Shown here: positions 38,117-47,014 of the stretch, piece after piece
Layout of the letters: each line of letters starts with the position of its first letter
How positions within the stretch are numbered: the first letter of the stretch is position 1
Source of the DNA: Arcticibacter eurypsychrophilus
GTDB taxonomy: Bacteria > Bacteroidota > Bacteroidia > Sphingobacteriales > Sphingobacteriaceae
Direction: 5' to 3'
Length of the DNA: 64,000 nucleotides
Assembly: GCF_001730525.1 (NCBI RefSeq)
Contig: NZ_MDFN01000004.1
Span: 1-64,000 of the forward strand
Notes under the pieces: model-generated
Seen by the model: the letters and a program-made list of their open reading frames with translations, nothing else
The model's database searches: none
What the model was told of the DNA's origin: nothing
Program-made: the position numbers and the translations under genes

Positions 38117-39666
38117 TATCCAGTTTGTGAGAGACAGACTTTTCTCCTAAGCAGCTCAAAACCACATCTGCCATACATTTCCCGTTTTTTATTTTTTAAC
38201 CTATTTACATTTCCCTCTACCAGTCCGTTGGTCCAGTTATATATTATTGCATTCTTAATGGCCATAATATCCTTTTTTAAACCCTCACAAAAACTATCCA
38301 TTCTTTTTCGGCCAATTGATTGGACATTTTCAATCCAGATATCTAACTGATTGGGGCACCCACCCTTTAAAATATTTCTAAAGTCTATGTGAAACTTGCG
38401 CAAACTGAATAAAAGCGGAACCTCTTTTATGAGATTATCAACAACTTCTTTTTCCTTTGAGCATTCTCCTGTATCTTTTGCAACTCCATATTCAGGATTG
38501 GTTACAAAAATTGATAGCTTTTTAGGCGAAGGAATAAAATTATTCATAATATCAGCTTTGCTGACTTTTAATGGTTCTGGATACGTCCTATTCCATTTAT
38601 GTTTATAATCCCGGAAATTCAAGTTAAACCATCTGGTAAAGGATCGCTCACAACATTTTAACCCTATGTCTCTTAAGGATCTATACATGGCGGATTGATT
38701 GATTTCCAAACTGCACATGTGTTTGATTTCTGCCATATATCTATTATAATTGACTTGCGTACTCCTGCTTGTCGACGGTATTCCGTGTGCTAGGTATCTT
38801 TTTACCGTGATCCAGGTCGCTTGTGTTTTTCTAGCGATTTCAGAGATGCTGTGTCCATTTTTTTTCATTTTGGTAATCTGAACAAGTTTTTCCCTTTTCA
38901 CCATCATGGTTGAAGAGATCTCCTGCTCAACGCTACGGCTAGCATCATATTGGGCATCCAAAATTACTTCACCGGGTTTTATTTTTGACTTCTTTGATTC
39001 ATTGCCCGCATAAATGTTTTTAGAAACCTGTCTTAAATAGCTATACTCTTGTCTGATTTCCTCTTGAACAGCATCACTTAGATTTTTTACCAAATGGAAT
39101 CTATCTGCTATCTGCTTTGCCTCCGGGATAGCTTTCTTGATGGCACTGGCATAAGCCGTGGATCTGTCTCTGGTTACGTATTTTATTTCTTTATGATTGG
39201 ACAGCCATTCCACAACATCATTAGAATCTCTGCTATCCAAAAGATCTATGGGGCGTCCTGTATCTGCATTAACGATAATTGTACCATAATTTATTCCCTT
39301 TCTCTTTGCCCAATCGTCTATACCGATGCAGTTCAGTTTGTCATTTGTTGGCATTCTCATGGATTTGACCATCCTAAGGCAGGTATTATTACTGACAGGT
39401 ATATTCATTATTTTGGAAAAATAAGCGCCTTTATTGGATGATATCTCAATAAGGAACTTCTTTAAATATTCTGAAGCCCTGATCGTTCGTCTGGAATAGG
39501 GCTCGGTCAAATTATTGCACCTTTCTGAAAATATCCGCTTTTCACAAGCTGGATTATTGCAAGCAAAGCGGCGTACCTCAAGCATGACAAGAACCTCATT
39601 TGCCGCCAAGGGCAGGTCCGCGAGTGCTCTTACATAGGAGGAACGCACACTGCCACTGCTTTTCAT
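38116..39666 (-). CDS. ISL3-family transposase
   Basis: The 516-residue reading contains the ISL3 DDE core: CIGIDDWAKRKG, RPIDLLDSRDS, VTRDRSTAYASAI, DRFHLVKNL and, near the C-terminus, NGLVEGNVNRLKNKKR. The given ATG lies inside a zinc-finger-like region. Sequence in the same frame upstream continues to about 39790 (reading KCPSC before the Met) and clearly belongs to the protein, but I find no ATG, GTG or TTG before the next stop. The true start is therefore unclear, or the N-terminus is damaged. A helix-turn-helix (HSISEIARKTQATWITVKRYL) lies in the middle. Confidence 0.9.
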   Translation of the reverse strand: MKSSGSVRSSYVRALADLPLAANEVLVMLEVRRFACNNPACEKRIFSERCNNLTEPYSRRTIRASEYLKKFLIEISSNKGAYFSKIMNIPVSNNTCLRMVKSMRMPTNDKLNCIGIDDWAKRKGINYGTIIVNADTGRPIDLLDSRDSNDVVEWLSNHKEIKYVTRDRSTAYASAIKKAIPEAKQIADRFHLVKNLSDAVQEEIRQEYSYLRQVSKNIYAGNESKKSKIKPGEVILDAQYDASRSVEQEISSTMMVKREKLVQITKMKKNGHSISEIARKTQATWITVKRYLAHGIPSTSRSTQVNYNRYMAEIKHMCSLEINQSAMYRSLRDIGLKCCERSFTRWFNLNFRDYKHKWNRTYPEPLKVSKADIMNNFIPSPKKLSIFVTNPEYGVAKDTGECSKEKEVVDNLIKEVPLLFSLRKFHIDFRNILKGGCPNQLDIWIENVQSIGRKRMDSFCEGLKKDIMAIKNAIIYNWTNGLVEGNVNRLKNKKREMYGRCGFELLRRKVCLSQTG

Positions 39667-39934
39667 ACAACTCGGGCACTTAGAGCGGGTTCCTGCTTTT
39701 TTTGCAAATAAACGTATTGTTGTATCCTGTATTTCGGAACGGTATATCTTAATTTTCCGGTCACCATAAAATAAACATACTATTTTTAAGTTAAAAATTT
39801 TGGATGGATTTACCCTTAAAACATTTGACTATCAATGCCTTAGGGTACGAAAAAAGAACTGATAAAGCAACCTTTTATTGGTGTTATTTTACTGAATATC
39901 AAATATTTAGGTGGATTTTTGAAAGAATTGTTAA

Positions 39935-39958
39935 GTGCATCAAAATTGGTGAAGAACC
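39935..39958 (-). repeat. ISL3 terminal inverted repeat, right
   Basis: The 24-bp end differs from the left one by a single base (GAAGAACC at the border, TGGT against TGGC inside). Confidence 0.9.
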
Positions 39959-39966
39959 ACTATTAC
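39959..39966 (+). repeat. Target site duplication, right copy
   Basis: ACTATTAC follows the right inverted repeat directly and equals the left copy. The bases after it (TTACCGACTAC) are complementary to a stretch at 38047-38063, so the target was a palindromic site. Confidence 0.9.
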
Positions 39967-40186
39967 TTACCGACTACACCCTCAAGGTGCCTGTAAAAGA
40001 GTAACCTATATTCAAAAGTTGAATGGCCATTTGGATACCAAGAAAACCGGAGATACCTGTTAGTAATAGTTTCTTTACATTAAGAAAAGTTATGTGGCAT
40101 ATTCGGTTAATTAGAGCCAAATAAAAGGAGTAAAATATTTGTGGTTTATTAATTGTTGATATTATAACATATTTTACTTACCTTTA

Positions 40187-40199
40187 ACGTTAGTAACGT
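40187..40199. promoter_or_regulatory. Palindrome upstream of higB
   Basis: ACGTT-AGT-AACGT is a perfect 5-bp inverted repeat ending 11 bp before the higB start. Antitoxins of the HigA type repress their own operon at such palindromes, so this is a candidate operator. Confidence 0.35.
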
Positions 40200-40210
40200 A
40201 TAGCAAAAGT

Positions 40211-40492
40211 ATGATACTTTCTTTTGGATCTAAGGAAACAGAAAAAATATGGAACGGAATTAGGGTAGCAAAGCTGCCAATGGAGATTCAAACCATAGGT
40301 AGGAGAAAATTACGTATGATTAGTAACTCACAAAATATTCAAGATCTAACAATTCCTCCTTCTAACAAACTAGAAAAGAAAAAAGGTGACTTAAAAGATT
40401 ATTATAGCATTCGAATAAATGACCAATGGAGAATAATTTTTAAATGGTTTGACGGAAATGCAAGCGATGTAGAAATAATTGATTACCACTAA
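40211..40492 (+). CDS. higB: HigB-type toxin (RelE/ParE superfamily mRNA interferase)
   Basis: The 93-residue protein is a HigB-like toxin of the plasmid-maintenance killer family. Typical features are MILSFGSKETEKIW at the start, RRKLRMISNSQNIQDL in the middle and the C-terminal core YYSIRINDQWRIIFKW with DVEIIDYH at the end. HigB cleaves mRNA on the ribosome when its antitoxin is lost. The toxin gene comes first, as in higBA operons, and the antitoxin starts 13 bp later. It lies beside an insertion sequence, which suggests a mobile region. Confidence 0.92.
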   Translation: MILSFGSKETEKIWNGIRVAKLPMEIQTIGRRKLRMISNSQNIQDLTIPPSNKLEKKKGDLKDYYSIRINDQWRIIFKWFDGNASDVEIIDYH

Positions 40493-40505
40493 TAAGTATA
40501 TTATC

Positions 40506-40799
40506 ATGGAAAAGCTACCTAACATTCATCCTGGTGAAATATTGAATGAAGAATTTTTGATACCTCTAAATATTACAGCTTACCGCTTAGCTAAAGAAAC
40601 AAATATTCCTCAAACACGTGTTTCAGAAATTATTAAGGGGAATAGAAGAATCACAGCAGATACTGCACTACGATTAAGTGTTTTCTTTAGTAATTCTGCT
40701 AAATTCTGGCTAGGGTTACAAGATGATTATGACCTTGAAAACGAGTTGAACGAAAAGTCAAAAGAGCTGGAGAACATAAAAGCATTTTCGATTGCTTAG
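40506..40799 (+). CDS. higA: HigA-type antitoxin (XRE family)
   Basis: The ATG at 40506 gives MEKLPNIHPGEILNEEFL, the classic HigA/VapI start; an ATG 27 bases upstream overlaps the toxin gene and adds unlike sequence. The 97-residue protein has an XRE helix-turn-helix (YRLAKETNIPQTRVSEIIKGN) followed by TADTALRLSVFFSNSAKFWLGLQ. It should bind and neutralise the toxin encoded just upstream and repress the operon. Confidence 0.92.
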   Translation: MEKLPNIHPGEILNEEFLIPLNITAYRLAKETNIPQTRVSEIIKGNRRITADTALRLSVFFSNSAKFWLGLQDDYDLENELNEKSKELENIKAFSIA

Positions 40800-40805
40800 A
40801 CCATA

Positions 40806-41077
40806 TCATCTAACAGCCTCTTTACGGATTCGGCTAAATGATTGTGGCGTAATGCGGAGATAGGAGGCAATACATTGCAATGGGACACTAAGCGCCAGAT
40901 CAGGGTAGCGCTTAACGAATTGGTCGTAACGTTCTTTGGCTGTACCAAAATGCAGGAAATCATTGTCCTTGCTCGCCTGACTTGAATACTTTCGCATTAA
41001 AATTGCTGGAAATAAGTGCAATTTCATCAGTGTTCAGTATTCCGCCGAAAGTTAGTGCCCTTTCCAAGTTATCCATA
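40806..41077 (-). pseudogene. Crp/Fnr-family regulator with internal deletion
   Basis: Read on the minus strand, the ATG at 41077 gives MDNLERALTFGGIL followed by NTDEIALISSNFNAKVFKSG, the start of a cyclic-nucleotide-domain regulator. A stop follows soon. In another frame the sequence resumes with the family's C-terminal helix-turn-helix (FVKRYPDLALSVP, then IASYLRITPQSFSRIRKE). Only about 270 bp remain, while such genes are near 570 bp, so most of the cNMP domain is lost and the frame is shifted. It is surely non-functional. Confidence 0.75.
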
Positions 41078-41460
41078 ATGCAGGCTATGTATTATTTTGC
41101 TAGTCCCAAGCCAATCAGGCTCTCTGCGCGGAAATTACTGCTTCTTTGTCACCATGTATTTTCTACCTTGAAGCATTCCTCCCGTACCATAATTGATATC
41201 GGTAAACTGAATGATAAGGGTTTAATCCATCAGTGGCTGCTCAAGCAAACAGGTTATGGCACCACGGCAGATATGGAACATTTGCAAAAGTTCTGGCATC
41301 TGAATTTTGGGAAACGTCCTGATGTTTGATTTCTCCAATCATTAGATTTTCATCCTCGCTATATTCTTCATGGCCCACAGATATAATGTTAATTTATTGC
41401 AGACATGCTAAAACAAATGACTTCGTAATTGATTTATCAAGCAGAAATAATAGATTAATC
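41078..41460 (+). other. Gap with no gene I can name
   Basis: A reading frame open from the divergent Crp remnant to 41329 ends LIHQWLLKQTGYGTTADMEH and GKRPDV. It may be the C-terminus of another broken gene, but I do not recognise it. The last 130 bp before the ankyrin gene show nothing clear. Confidence 0.3.
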
Positions 41461-41931
41461 ATGATCCCAATAAACGACCTGGTTATTCCAGCAGCACGCA
41501 AAGGAGAAGTTCCTGTTTTACAAGAATTAATTAAGCAAGGTGCTGATTTAAACACCAAAGATGAAAAGGGATTTACGCCTTTAATTATCGCATGCTACAA
41601 CCATCAATATGAAGCCGCAAAGTTATTGCTTGAGGCTGGCGTTGATGTGGATGCAACTGACTTGGGGGGTAATACTGCACTAATGGGTGTTGCCTTTAAA
41701 GGGTATAAAGATATTGCCGAACTGTTAATCAGTCATAGCGCTAATTTAAATTTGCAACATGGTAATGGCGGCACAGCGTTGATGTTTGCTGCTATGTTTG
41801 GTCGTAATGACCTGGTTAAGCTTTTGCTTGCATCAGGCGCGGATAAACACATTCGCGATGTAAGGGGTTTAACAGTGGTTGACCTGGCTGTTCAACAAAA
41901 TAACGTAGAAGCTATTCAGATTTTGCAATAA
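41461..41931 (+). CDS. Ankyrin-repeat protein
   Basis: The start at MIPINDLVIPAARKGE gives 156 residues. Four ankyrin-like repeats follow each other (KGFTPLIIACYNHQYEAAKL, GGNTALMGVAFKGYKDIAEL, GGTALMFAAMFGRNDLVKL, RGLTVVDLAVQQNNVEA). There is no signal peptide. It is convergent with katE. Small ankyrin proteins next to catalase genes are known (AnkB beside KatB in Pseudomonas, where it supports catalase activity), so a helper role for the catalase is plausible, by inference. Confidence 0.85.
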   Translation: MIPINDLVIPAARKGEVPVLQELIKQGADLNTKDEKGFTPLIIACYNHQYEAAKLLLEAGVDVDATDLGGNTALMGVAFKGYKDIAELLISHSANLNLQHGNGGTALMFAAMFGRNDLVKLLLASGADKHIRDVRGLTVVDLAVQQNNVEAIQILQ

Positions 41932-41945
41932 TTATTGAGATTATT

Positions 41946-41994
41946 ACAACAAAAAGGGTCCTGCGATATTTATTTGCAGGACCCTTTTTGTTGT
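41946..41994. terminator. Bidirectional terminator between ankyrin gene and katE
   Basis: A perfect 19-bp inverted repeat (41946-41964 with 41976-41994) around an 11-base loop includes AAAAAGGGTCCTGC and its complement GCAGGACCCTTTTT. The A- and T-runs on both sides suit termination of both convergent genes. Confidence 0.9.
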
Positions 41995-42009
41995 AATTGT
42001 TCAAGAATG

Positions 42010-44211
42010 TTAAGCCGGAATTTTTCTTGGTTTTTCTCTTTCCCAGAAGCGATGCTGTTTGATGGCGTTTATAAATTCTGTTGCCAGTTTTTCAGCGTCA
42101 GCACTTATGATTACACCTTCATCGTTGTCCATTTTCTTGCTAAAATAAGTGGCATCTATAACCTGTAATGCTTGCTCATCAGCAGCTATAGCTTTGCAGT
42201 GTTTAAATGCTTCATTAAGAAAATGCGCGGCATCCGCATCAGCTTCCAATGTAGCTACACTGTTTAGTCCGCCCGGTACATACACTGCATCAAATAATAC
42301 TGATGCTGCACCAAGCAGGCTCTGATCTACATGAATCTTTTCATCATTCGCCGATGTTAGAAAGCCTAAACGAGGTGCAATAATTTCAGTTACACCTCCA
42401 GCAGCTTCAATTGCAGCTTTGACGGCACTCAAAGATTTTTCATCTACACCATCTGCAACAAGTATAGCCACTTTTCGGGTTTGGATGCTGTCTTTAATCG
42501 TATTAACCATGCTTAAAGCATCGGATTTAGCTAAAGAGCCTTCTACCTGGAGTGAGGCGTAATCGGCTGGATCAGCATCTGCAGGAATATTTTGATTCAA
42601 TTCGTTATCCAGCTTTTCTGGAATATGCAAACCGAGAGCATAAGCTACTTCGGCAGCGAGGCCTTTATCTATCTGCGCTAAAAATACCAGCATGCGCTGA
42701 CGTATAGCTACAGTTTTTACTTTACCCAACTCAAAGCATAAAGCATCGGTAAGGTGATTTTTTTCGGGCTCAGACTGGCTGTTTAGGAACAATCGTGCCT
42801 GACTGAAATGGTCCAAAAAGCTTTTACTTCTCGCCCTAACCTTGCTGGCAGAGATTCTTTCTGGGTAAGTCACAAACCCGCCTTCGGCTGCTGTAGCCTG
42901 ACGTGGGTCATTATTACCGATCGCATTTGGGCTATAGCTAGTTTTTCCTTTGTTAATAGTTTGTCGCATAAAGCCGTCGCGCTGGTTATTATGAACCGGC
43001 ACAACGGGCCTGTTAATAGGAATCTCCTGAAAGTTTGGACCTCCTAAGCGTGTCAGTTGCGTATCTGTATAAGAAAACAATCGCCCTTGTAATAGCGGAT
43101 CATTACTGAAATCAATACCGGGTACGATATGACCTAAGTGAAAAGCTATTTGCTCTGTTTCGGCAAAGAAATTATCAGGGTTACGGTTAAGTGTCATTTT
43201 ACCTACCCGTTGTACCGGTACCAGCTCTTCAGGAATAATTTTGGTTGGATCAAGCAGGTCAAATTCAAATTTAAATTCGTCCTCTTCTGGCACAATCTGT
43301 ACGCCTAGTTCCCATTCAGGAAATGAACCGCTGTCAATTGCATCCCATAAGTCCCTGCGGTGAAAATCAGAATCTTTACCTGAAATATTCTGAGCTTCAT
43401 CCCAAGCCACAGCATGCACGCCAAGTAAGGGTTTCCAATGAAATTTAACAAAACAGCTTACACCATCGGCATTCACCAATCGAAAGGTGTGAACACCAAA
43501 GCCTTCCATCATACGGTAACTGCGTGGTATAGCCCGATCACTCATCACCCACATAATCATGTGGGCAGATTCTGGGGTTAGTGATATAAAATCCCAAAAG
43601 GTATCATGTGCTGATGCTGCCTGTGGTATTTCATTATCAGGTTCTGGCTTTACAGCATGTACCAGATCAGGAAACTTTATAGCATCCTGTATAAAGAAAA
43701 CCGGAATGTTATTACCTACAAGGTCAAAATTACCTTCCTGAGTATAAAACCTTACTGCAAAACCACGTACATCGCGGGCTAGATCGGTAGAGCCTCTTGA
43801 GCCTGCAACAGTAGAAAAACGCACAAATACTGGTGTTTCTGTTTCGGTATCGTTTAGGAAAAGCGCTTTGGTTATAGGCGCCAAAGATTCGTAAACTTTA
43901 AAAATACCGTGTGCACCTGATCCGCGTGCATGTACAACACGTTCCGGGATGCGCTCGTGGTCAAAATGCGTTATCTTTTCGCGTAGGATGAAATCCTCTA
44001 GTAATGTTGGGCCACGATCACCTGCTTTTAAAGAATTTTGATCGTCATTAATTTTCAAACCAGTGTTGGTGGTCATCAATTCGCCTGTAGCATCTGCAGT
44101 ATGTGGAGCCAGGTTTTCTGTTTTAAGATTAACGGGTTGTACGCCTTTATCCAAATTCTTGGTATCGCCCGTAGCGTCAACACCTTTATCAGTAACTTTT
44201 TTATTTGCCAT
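42010..44211 (-). CDS. katE: Large-subunit catalase KatE (HPII type)
   Basis: The 733-residue protein is a clade II catalase with a C-terminal DJ-1/PfpI-like domain (about 570-725: KVAILVADGVDEKSLSAVK, AVYVPGGLNSVATL). Catalytic His94 is in RVVHARGSGAHG, and Asn167 in VGNNIPVFF. The heme-ligand Tyr region is RLFSYTDTQLTRLGGPNF. It detoxifies hydrogen peroxide in the cytoplasm. The gene is preceded after 12 bp by a DUF892 gene on the same strand, so both probably form a stress operon. Length is usual for HPII. Confidence 0.96.
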   Translation of the reverse strand: MANKKVTDKGVDATGDTKNLDKGVQPVNLKTENLAPHTADATGELMTTNTGLKINDDQNSLKAGDRGPTLLEDFILREKITHFDHERIPERVVHARGSGAHGIFKVYESLAPITKALFLNDTETETPVFVRFSTVAGSRGSTDLARDVRGFAVRFYTQEGNFDLVGNNIPVFFIQDAIKFPDLVHAVKPEPDNEIPQAASAHDTFWDFISLTPESAHMIMWVMSDRAIPRSYRMMEGFGVHTFRLVNADGVSCFVKFHWKPLLGVHAVAWDEAQNISGKDSDFHRRDLWDAIDSGSFPEWELGVQIVPEEDEFKFEFDLLDPTKIIPEELVPVQRVGKMTLNRNPDNFFAETEQIAFHLGHIVPGIDFSNDPLLQGRLFSYTDTQLTRLGGPNFQEIPINRPVVPVHNNQRDGFMRQTINKGKTSYSPNAIGNNDPRQATAAEGGFVTYPERISASKVRARSKSFLDHFSQARLFLNSQSEPEKNHLTDALCFELGKVKTVAIRQRMLVFLAQIDKGLAAEVAYALGLHIPEKLDNELNQNIPADADPADYASLQVEGSLAKSDALSMVNTIKDSIQTRKVAILVADGVDEKSLSAVKAAIEAAGGVTEIIAPRLGFLTSANDEKIHVDQSLLGAASVLFDAVYVPGGLNSVATLEADADAAHFLNEAFKHCKAIAADEQALQVIDATYFSKKMDNDEGVIISADAEKLATEFINAIKQHRFWEREKPRKIPA

Positions 44212-44223
44212 TATGATTAAATT

Positions 44224-44775
44224 TTACGCTTCTTCTGAAGCTTTGAAATTAATGTCACTTTCAGCAACATCGGTTAATAACTGGTCTGCCGCTTTTTCTT
44301 CAGTAAGCGTTTGATACAGCACTTCAGCTACATCATCATGACCTAATGTTTTCGCAAGTTGAGTTAAACCGCCATAAGTAGCAATTTCATAATGTTCTAT
44401 TTTCTGCGAGGCAAGTATTATACCTACGTCACGGGTTGCTGTTCCGGATTCTGTACTTTCAACAATGCCTTCGCCTTCTTTCGCGAGACCTTCCATCGCA
44501 TCACACTTTTTAGCCAGGACTTTTTCACCTAACAACTCGAATACTTGTTCCAGACGGCTTACATGCGTTTTGGTTTGTGCTAAATGATCGGTTATGGCTG
44601 TTTTAAGTTTATTTGATGTTGCAGCATCGATCATTTTGGGTAAGTTCTTTACCAGGTGATTTTCTGCCCAGTAAATATCCATAATGCTGTCCAGGAACAA
44701 TTCTTGTAATGCCGGTTCAGCTTTTGGTGATGTTTTGGTAGTGAACTTTGGTTCGGTACCAGTTTCGTTTTTCAT
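44224..44775 (-). CDS. DUF892 ferritin-like protein (YciE/YciF family)
   Basis: The 183-residue protein matches the YciF/DUF892 helical-bundle family: LQELFLDSIMDIYWAENHLVKNLPKM near the N-terminus, HLAQTKTHVSRLEQVFELLG and IEHYEIATYGGLTQLAKTLG, with Glu and His positions typical of a di-iron site. Such proteins are stress-induced and often lie beside manganese or HPII catalases. It stands upstream of katE with 12 bp between, so the two are likely co-transcribed. Confidence 0.9.
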   Translation of the reverse strand: MKNETGTEPKFTTKTSPKAEPALQELFLDSIMDIYWAENHLVKNLPKMIDAATSNKLKTAITDHLAQTKTHVSRLEQVFELLGEKVLAKKCDAMEGLAKEGEGIVESTESGTATRDVGIILASQKIEHYEIATYGGLTQLAKTLGHDDVAEVLYQTLTEEKAADQLLTDVAESDINFKASEEA

Positions 44776-44937
44776 AACTATATTCGTTTTTCATTTAGAA
44801 GATGATCTATATAACCATCTGGCAAAATGGTTGTTTTAAATACAAATATTTTTAATGGAACTGCTAACTAACATTCATGATATGTGTGCTCTAAATAAAG
44901 GCAGGTATTCGTTGGGAAAATTCAACAGCTGGGTATA

Positions 44938-45852
44938 CTAGTTGTAGCTGTTTCTGTATTCCATTGGTGTGAAAGTGGTTTTAGTTTTAAATAGTTTACT
45001 GAAAGATTGAGTGTACTCAAAACCCAACTGGTAAGCAATTTCACTTACTGTTAGGTTGGTGGTCGTTAAAATTTCTTTCGCTCTTTCAATCAATTTTTCG
45101 TGTATATGTTGTTGCGTATTTTGCCCTGTAAAACTTCGGAGCATATCGCCTAAATAGGAAGAAGAAACATTTAGTTCAGTTGCTAATTTTTGAACAGATG
45201 GTAGCCCCAAGTTTGAATTGTCATGAAAATAGCTGTTTAAGGCTCTTTCAAAGTTGGTTAGCAAGTCGTTAGTCGCCATTTTCCTGGTAATAAACTGCCT
45301 GCTATAATAACGGTTGCAATAACTTAAAAGCAGTTCCAGGTTCGATACGATAACGTCCTGACTGAAATTATCTAATCTTGAATTAATCTCTTTTTTAATG
45401 CTTTGTACGATTACTTCAATTGTTTTTTCTTCTTCGTCTGAAAGATGCAGTGCTTCGTTTACTGCGTAAGAGAAATATCCGTAATTTTTAATTGCCTTAC
45501 CTAGTGGATATTGCCTGATTAGATCAGGATGAAATAATAGTGACCAACCATCTTTATTTCTTTCTTCTTCACTATCTATGCTGATTATTTGGTTTGGTGC
45601 TATAAAAGACATTGTTCCATCGTCAAAATCATAGAGCTTTTTGCCATATTTTAATTTCCCTTTGAAACTTCTCTTGATGGAGATATTGTAGAAATCTAAC
45701 ATTAAATTTTGATTTGTAGATTGACTTTGAGGTGTTGTTTCTGAATGGTCAATCAGGGTTATCAAAGGATTTAATGGACTTGGCAAACCCATGAAAGAAT
45801 GTAATTCTTTCATGGAGCTTATCTTCTTTATATTTTGCGCTGTGTTTTTCAT
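44938..45852 (-). CDS. AraC-family transcriptional regulator
   Basis: The 304-residue regulator has an N-terminal cupin-like sensor part and a C-terminal double helix-turn-helix (about 205-300) with SVQKLATELNVSSSYLGDML and LTVSEIAYQLGFEYTQSFSKLFKTKT. It lies 13 bp after an aldo/keto reductase gene on the same strand, so it may be co-transcribed with it and control it. Its inducer is unknown. Length fits. Confidence 0.88.
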   Translation of the reverse strand: MKNTAQNIKKISSMKELHSFMGLPSPLNPLITLIDHSETTPQSQSTNQNLMLDFYNISIKRSFKGKLKYGKKLYDFDDGTMSFIAPNQIISIDSEEERNKDGWSLLFHPDLIRQYPLGKAIKNYGYFSYAVNEALHLSDEEEKTIEVIVQSIKKEINSRLDNFSQDVIVSNLELLLSYCNRYYSRQFITRKMATNDLLTNFERALNSYFHDNSNLGLPSVQKLATELNVSSSYLGDMLRSFTGQNTQQHIHEKLIERAKEILTTTNLTVSEIAYQLGFEYTQSFSKLFKTKTTFTPMEYRNSYN

Positions 45853-45865
45853 TTAAAATAATTAT

Positions 45866-46903
45866 CTAAGCATTCAAGAAATCTACTCCTGAACTTCTAT
45901 CTGATGTCATTGCTTCAATTACATTGGTAGGATATTCAACGGGTAATTTACTTACTTCGTTCAGCTGATTCAATTCCTCTTGCGTAAATATAACATCAAC
46001 GGATTTTAAATTGTCTTGAAGCTGCTGAATTTTAGTTGCACCAATAATTACACTACTCACAACAGGCTGATGTAATAACCATGCTAATGCCAACTGAGAA
46101 ATGGAAACTTGTTTATGCTCTGCCATGGGTGCAAGTACATCTAGAACATCATAGGCTCTTTCTTCGTGAAAAGGTGGAAATGGAAAATTATTAAGCCTGC
46201 CTTCTTCTTTATTCCCGTCTCTTTTGTACTTACCAGTAAGTAAACCTCCACTTAAAGGGCTCCAAATCATCATACCCACTTTTTGGTCTTGTAATAAGGG
46301 TACAATTTCGCGTTCGGCATCTCTTACGTCTAATGAGTAGTTGGCTTGAAGGGATGCAAACTTGTCTAAATGATTGTATTGTGAATATGCTAAACCTTTC
46401 ATCAGCTGCCAGGCTGAAATATTGCTTGCACCAAAATATCTGATTTTTCCGCTTCGCACTAAATCATTTAGGGTTTTTATTGTTTCTTCAATAGGGGTTA
46501 AAGGGTCTGCTGTGTGGATTTGATAAAGGTCGATGTAATCAGTATCAAGTCTTTTTAAACTGGCTTCAACTTGTTGAATGATATGCTTTTTGGATAGTCC
46601 TCGATCATTTTCACTTTTCCCCATTGAACCCCTGACTTTGGTTGCTAATACCAAATCGTCTCTATTAATAGATAGGTTTTTGATCGCCTTACCTATCATA
46701 ATTTCGGACTGTCCTTCGGAATAAATGTTTGCAGTGTCAATAAAGTTAACGCCTGCTGCTATAACGGTTTTAATTTGTTCGTCAACGGCATTTTGATCCA
46801 GATTACCCATATAACCAAAAAAACCTTTTCCTCCATAGTTCATCGTTCCCAGGCAAAGCGTTGAAACTTTTAAACCTGTTTCTCCTAAAATTTTATACTT
46901 CAT
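45866..46903 (-). CDS. Aldo/keto reductase
   Basis: The 345-residue (beta/alpha)8 oxidoreductase has the catalytic tetrad pieces: Asp and Tyr in FIDTANIYSEGQSE, Lys in LVLATKVRG and His in YQIHTADP. The GASNISAWQL and SPLSGGLLTGKY segments are of the YghZ/Tas-like class. It uses NADPH to reduce carbonyl compounds; the substrate is unknown. The AraC regulator gene follows 13 bp downstream on the same strand. Confidence 0.93.
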   Translation of the reverse strand: MKYKILGETGLKVSTLCLGTMNYGGKGFFGYMGNLDQNAVDEQIKTVIAAGVNFIDTANIYSEGQSEIMIGKAIKNLSINRDDLVLATKVRGSMGKSENDRGLSKKHIIQQVEASLKRLDTDYIDLYQIHTADPLTPIEETIKTLNDLVRSGKIRYFGASNISAWQLMKGLAYSQYNHLDKFASLQANYSLDVRDAEREIVPLLQDQKVGMMIWSPLSGGLLTGKYKRDGNKEEGRLNNFPFPPFHEERAYDVLDVLAPMAEHKQVSISQLALAWLLHQPVVSSVIIGATKIQQLQDNLKSVDVIFTQEELNQLNEVSKLPVEYPTNVIEAMTSDRSSGVDFLNA

Positions 46904-47014
46904 CTTCTATTTGATTGTGAAGTTCAAATGTCTGAAGTTTTGAAAGTACGGTTGTGTCCAAAATGCAGTTGTTTGTGTTCAAAATGAGCTCGGGTAGATT
47001 TGTTGCTTATTTTT

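Larger units (their letters stand above)
38093..39958 (-). mobile_element. ISL3-family insertion sequence, 1866 bp
   Basis: The element is bounded by 24-bp inverted repeats at 38093-38116 and 39935-39958, identical in 23 of 24 bases; they start GGTTCTTC and end TTTTGATGCAC. It is flanked by the perfect 8-bp duplication ACTATTAC. It contains one transposase gene on the minus strand, whose stop codon overlaps the left inverted repeat. The exact ends and intact duplication point to a fairly recent insertion, just after the degenerate end of the CRISPR array. It splits no recognisable gene. Confidence 0.92.

Noticed and set aside
39804-40004. 66-codon plus-strand frame across the right IS end
   Set aside because: It runs antisense to the transposase N-terminal region and across the IS border, and has no recognisable family.
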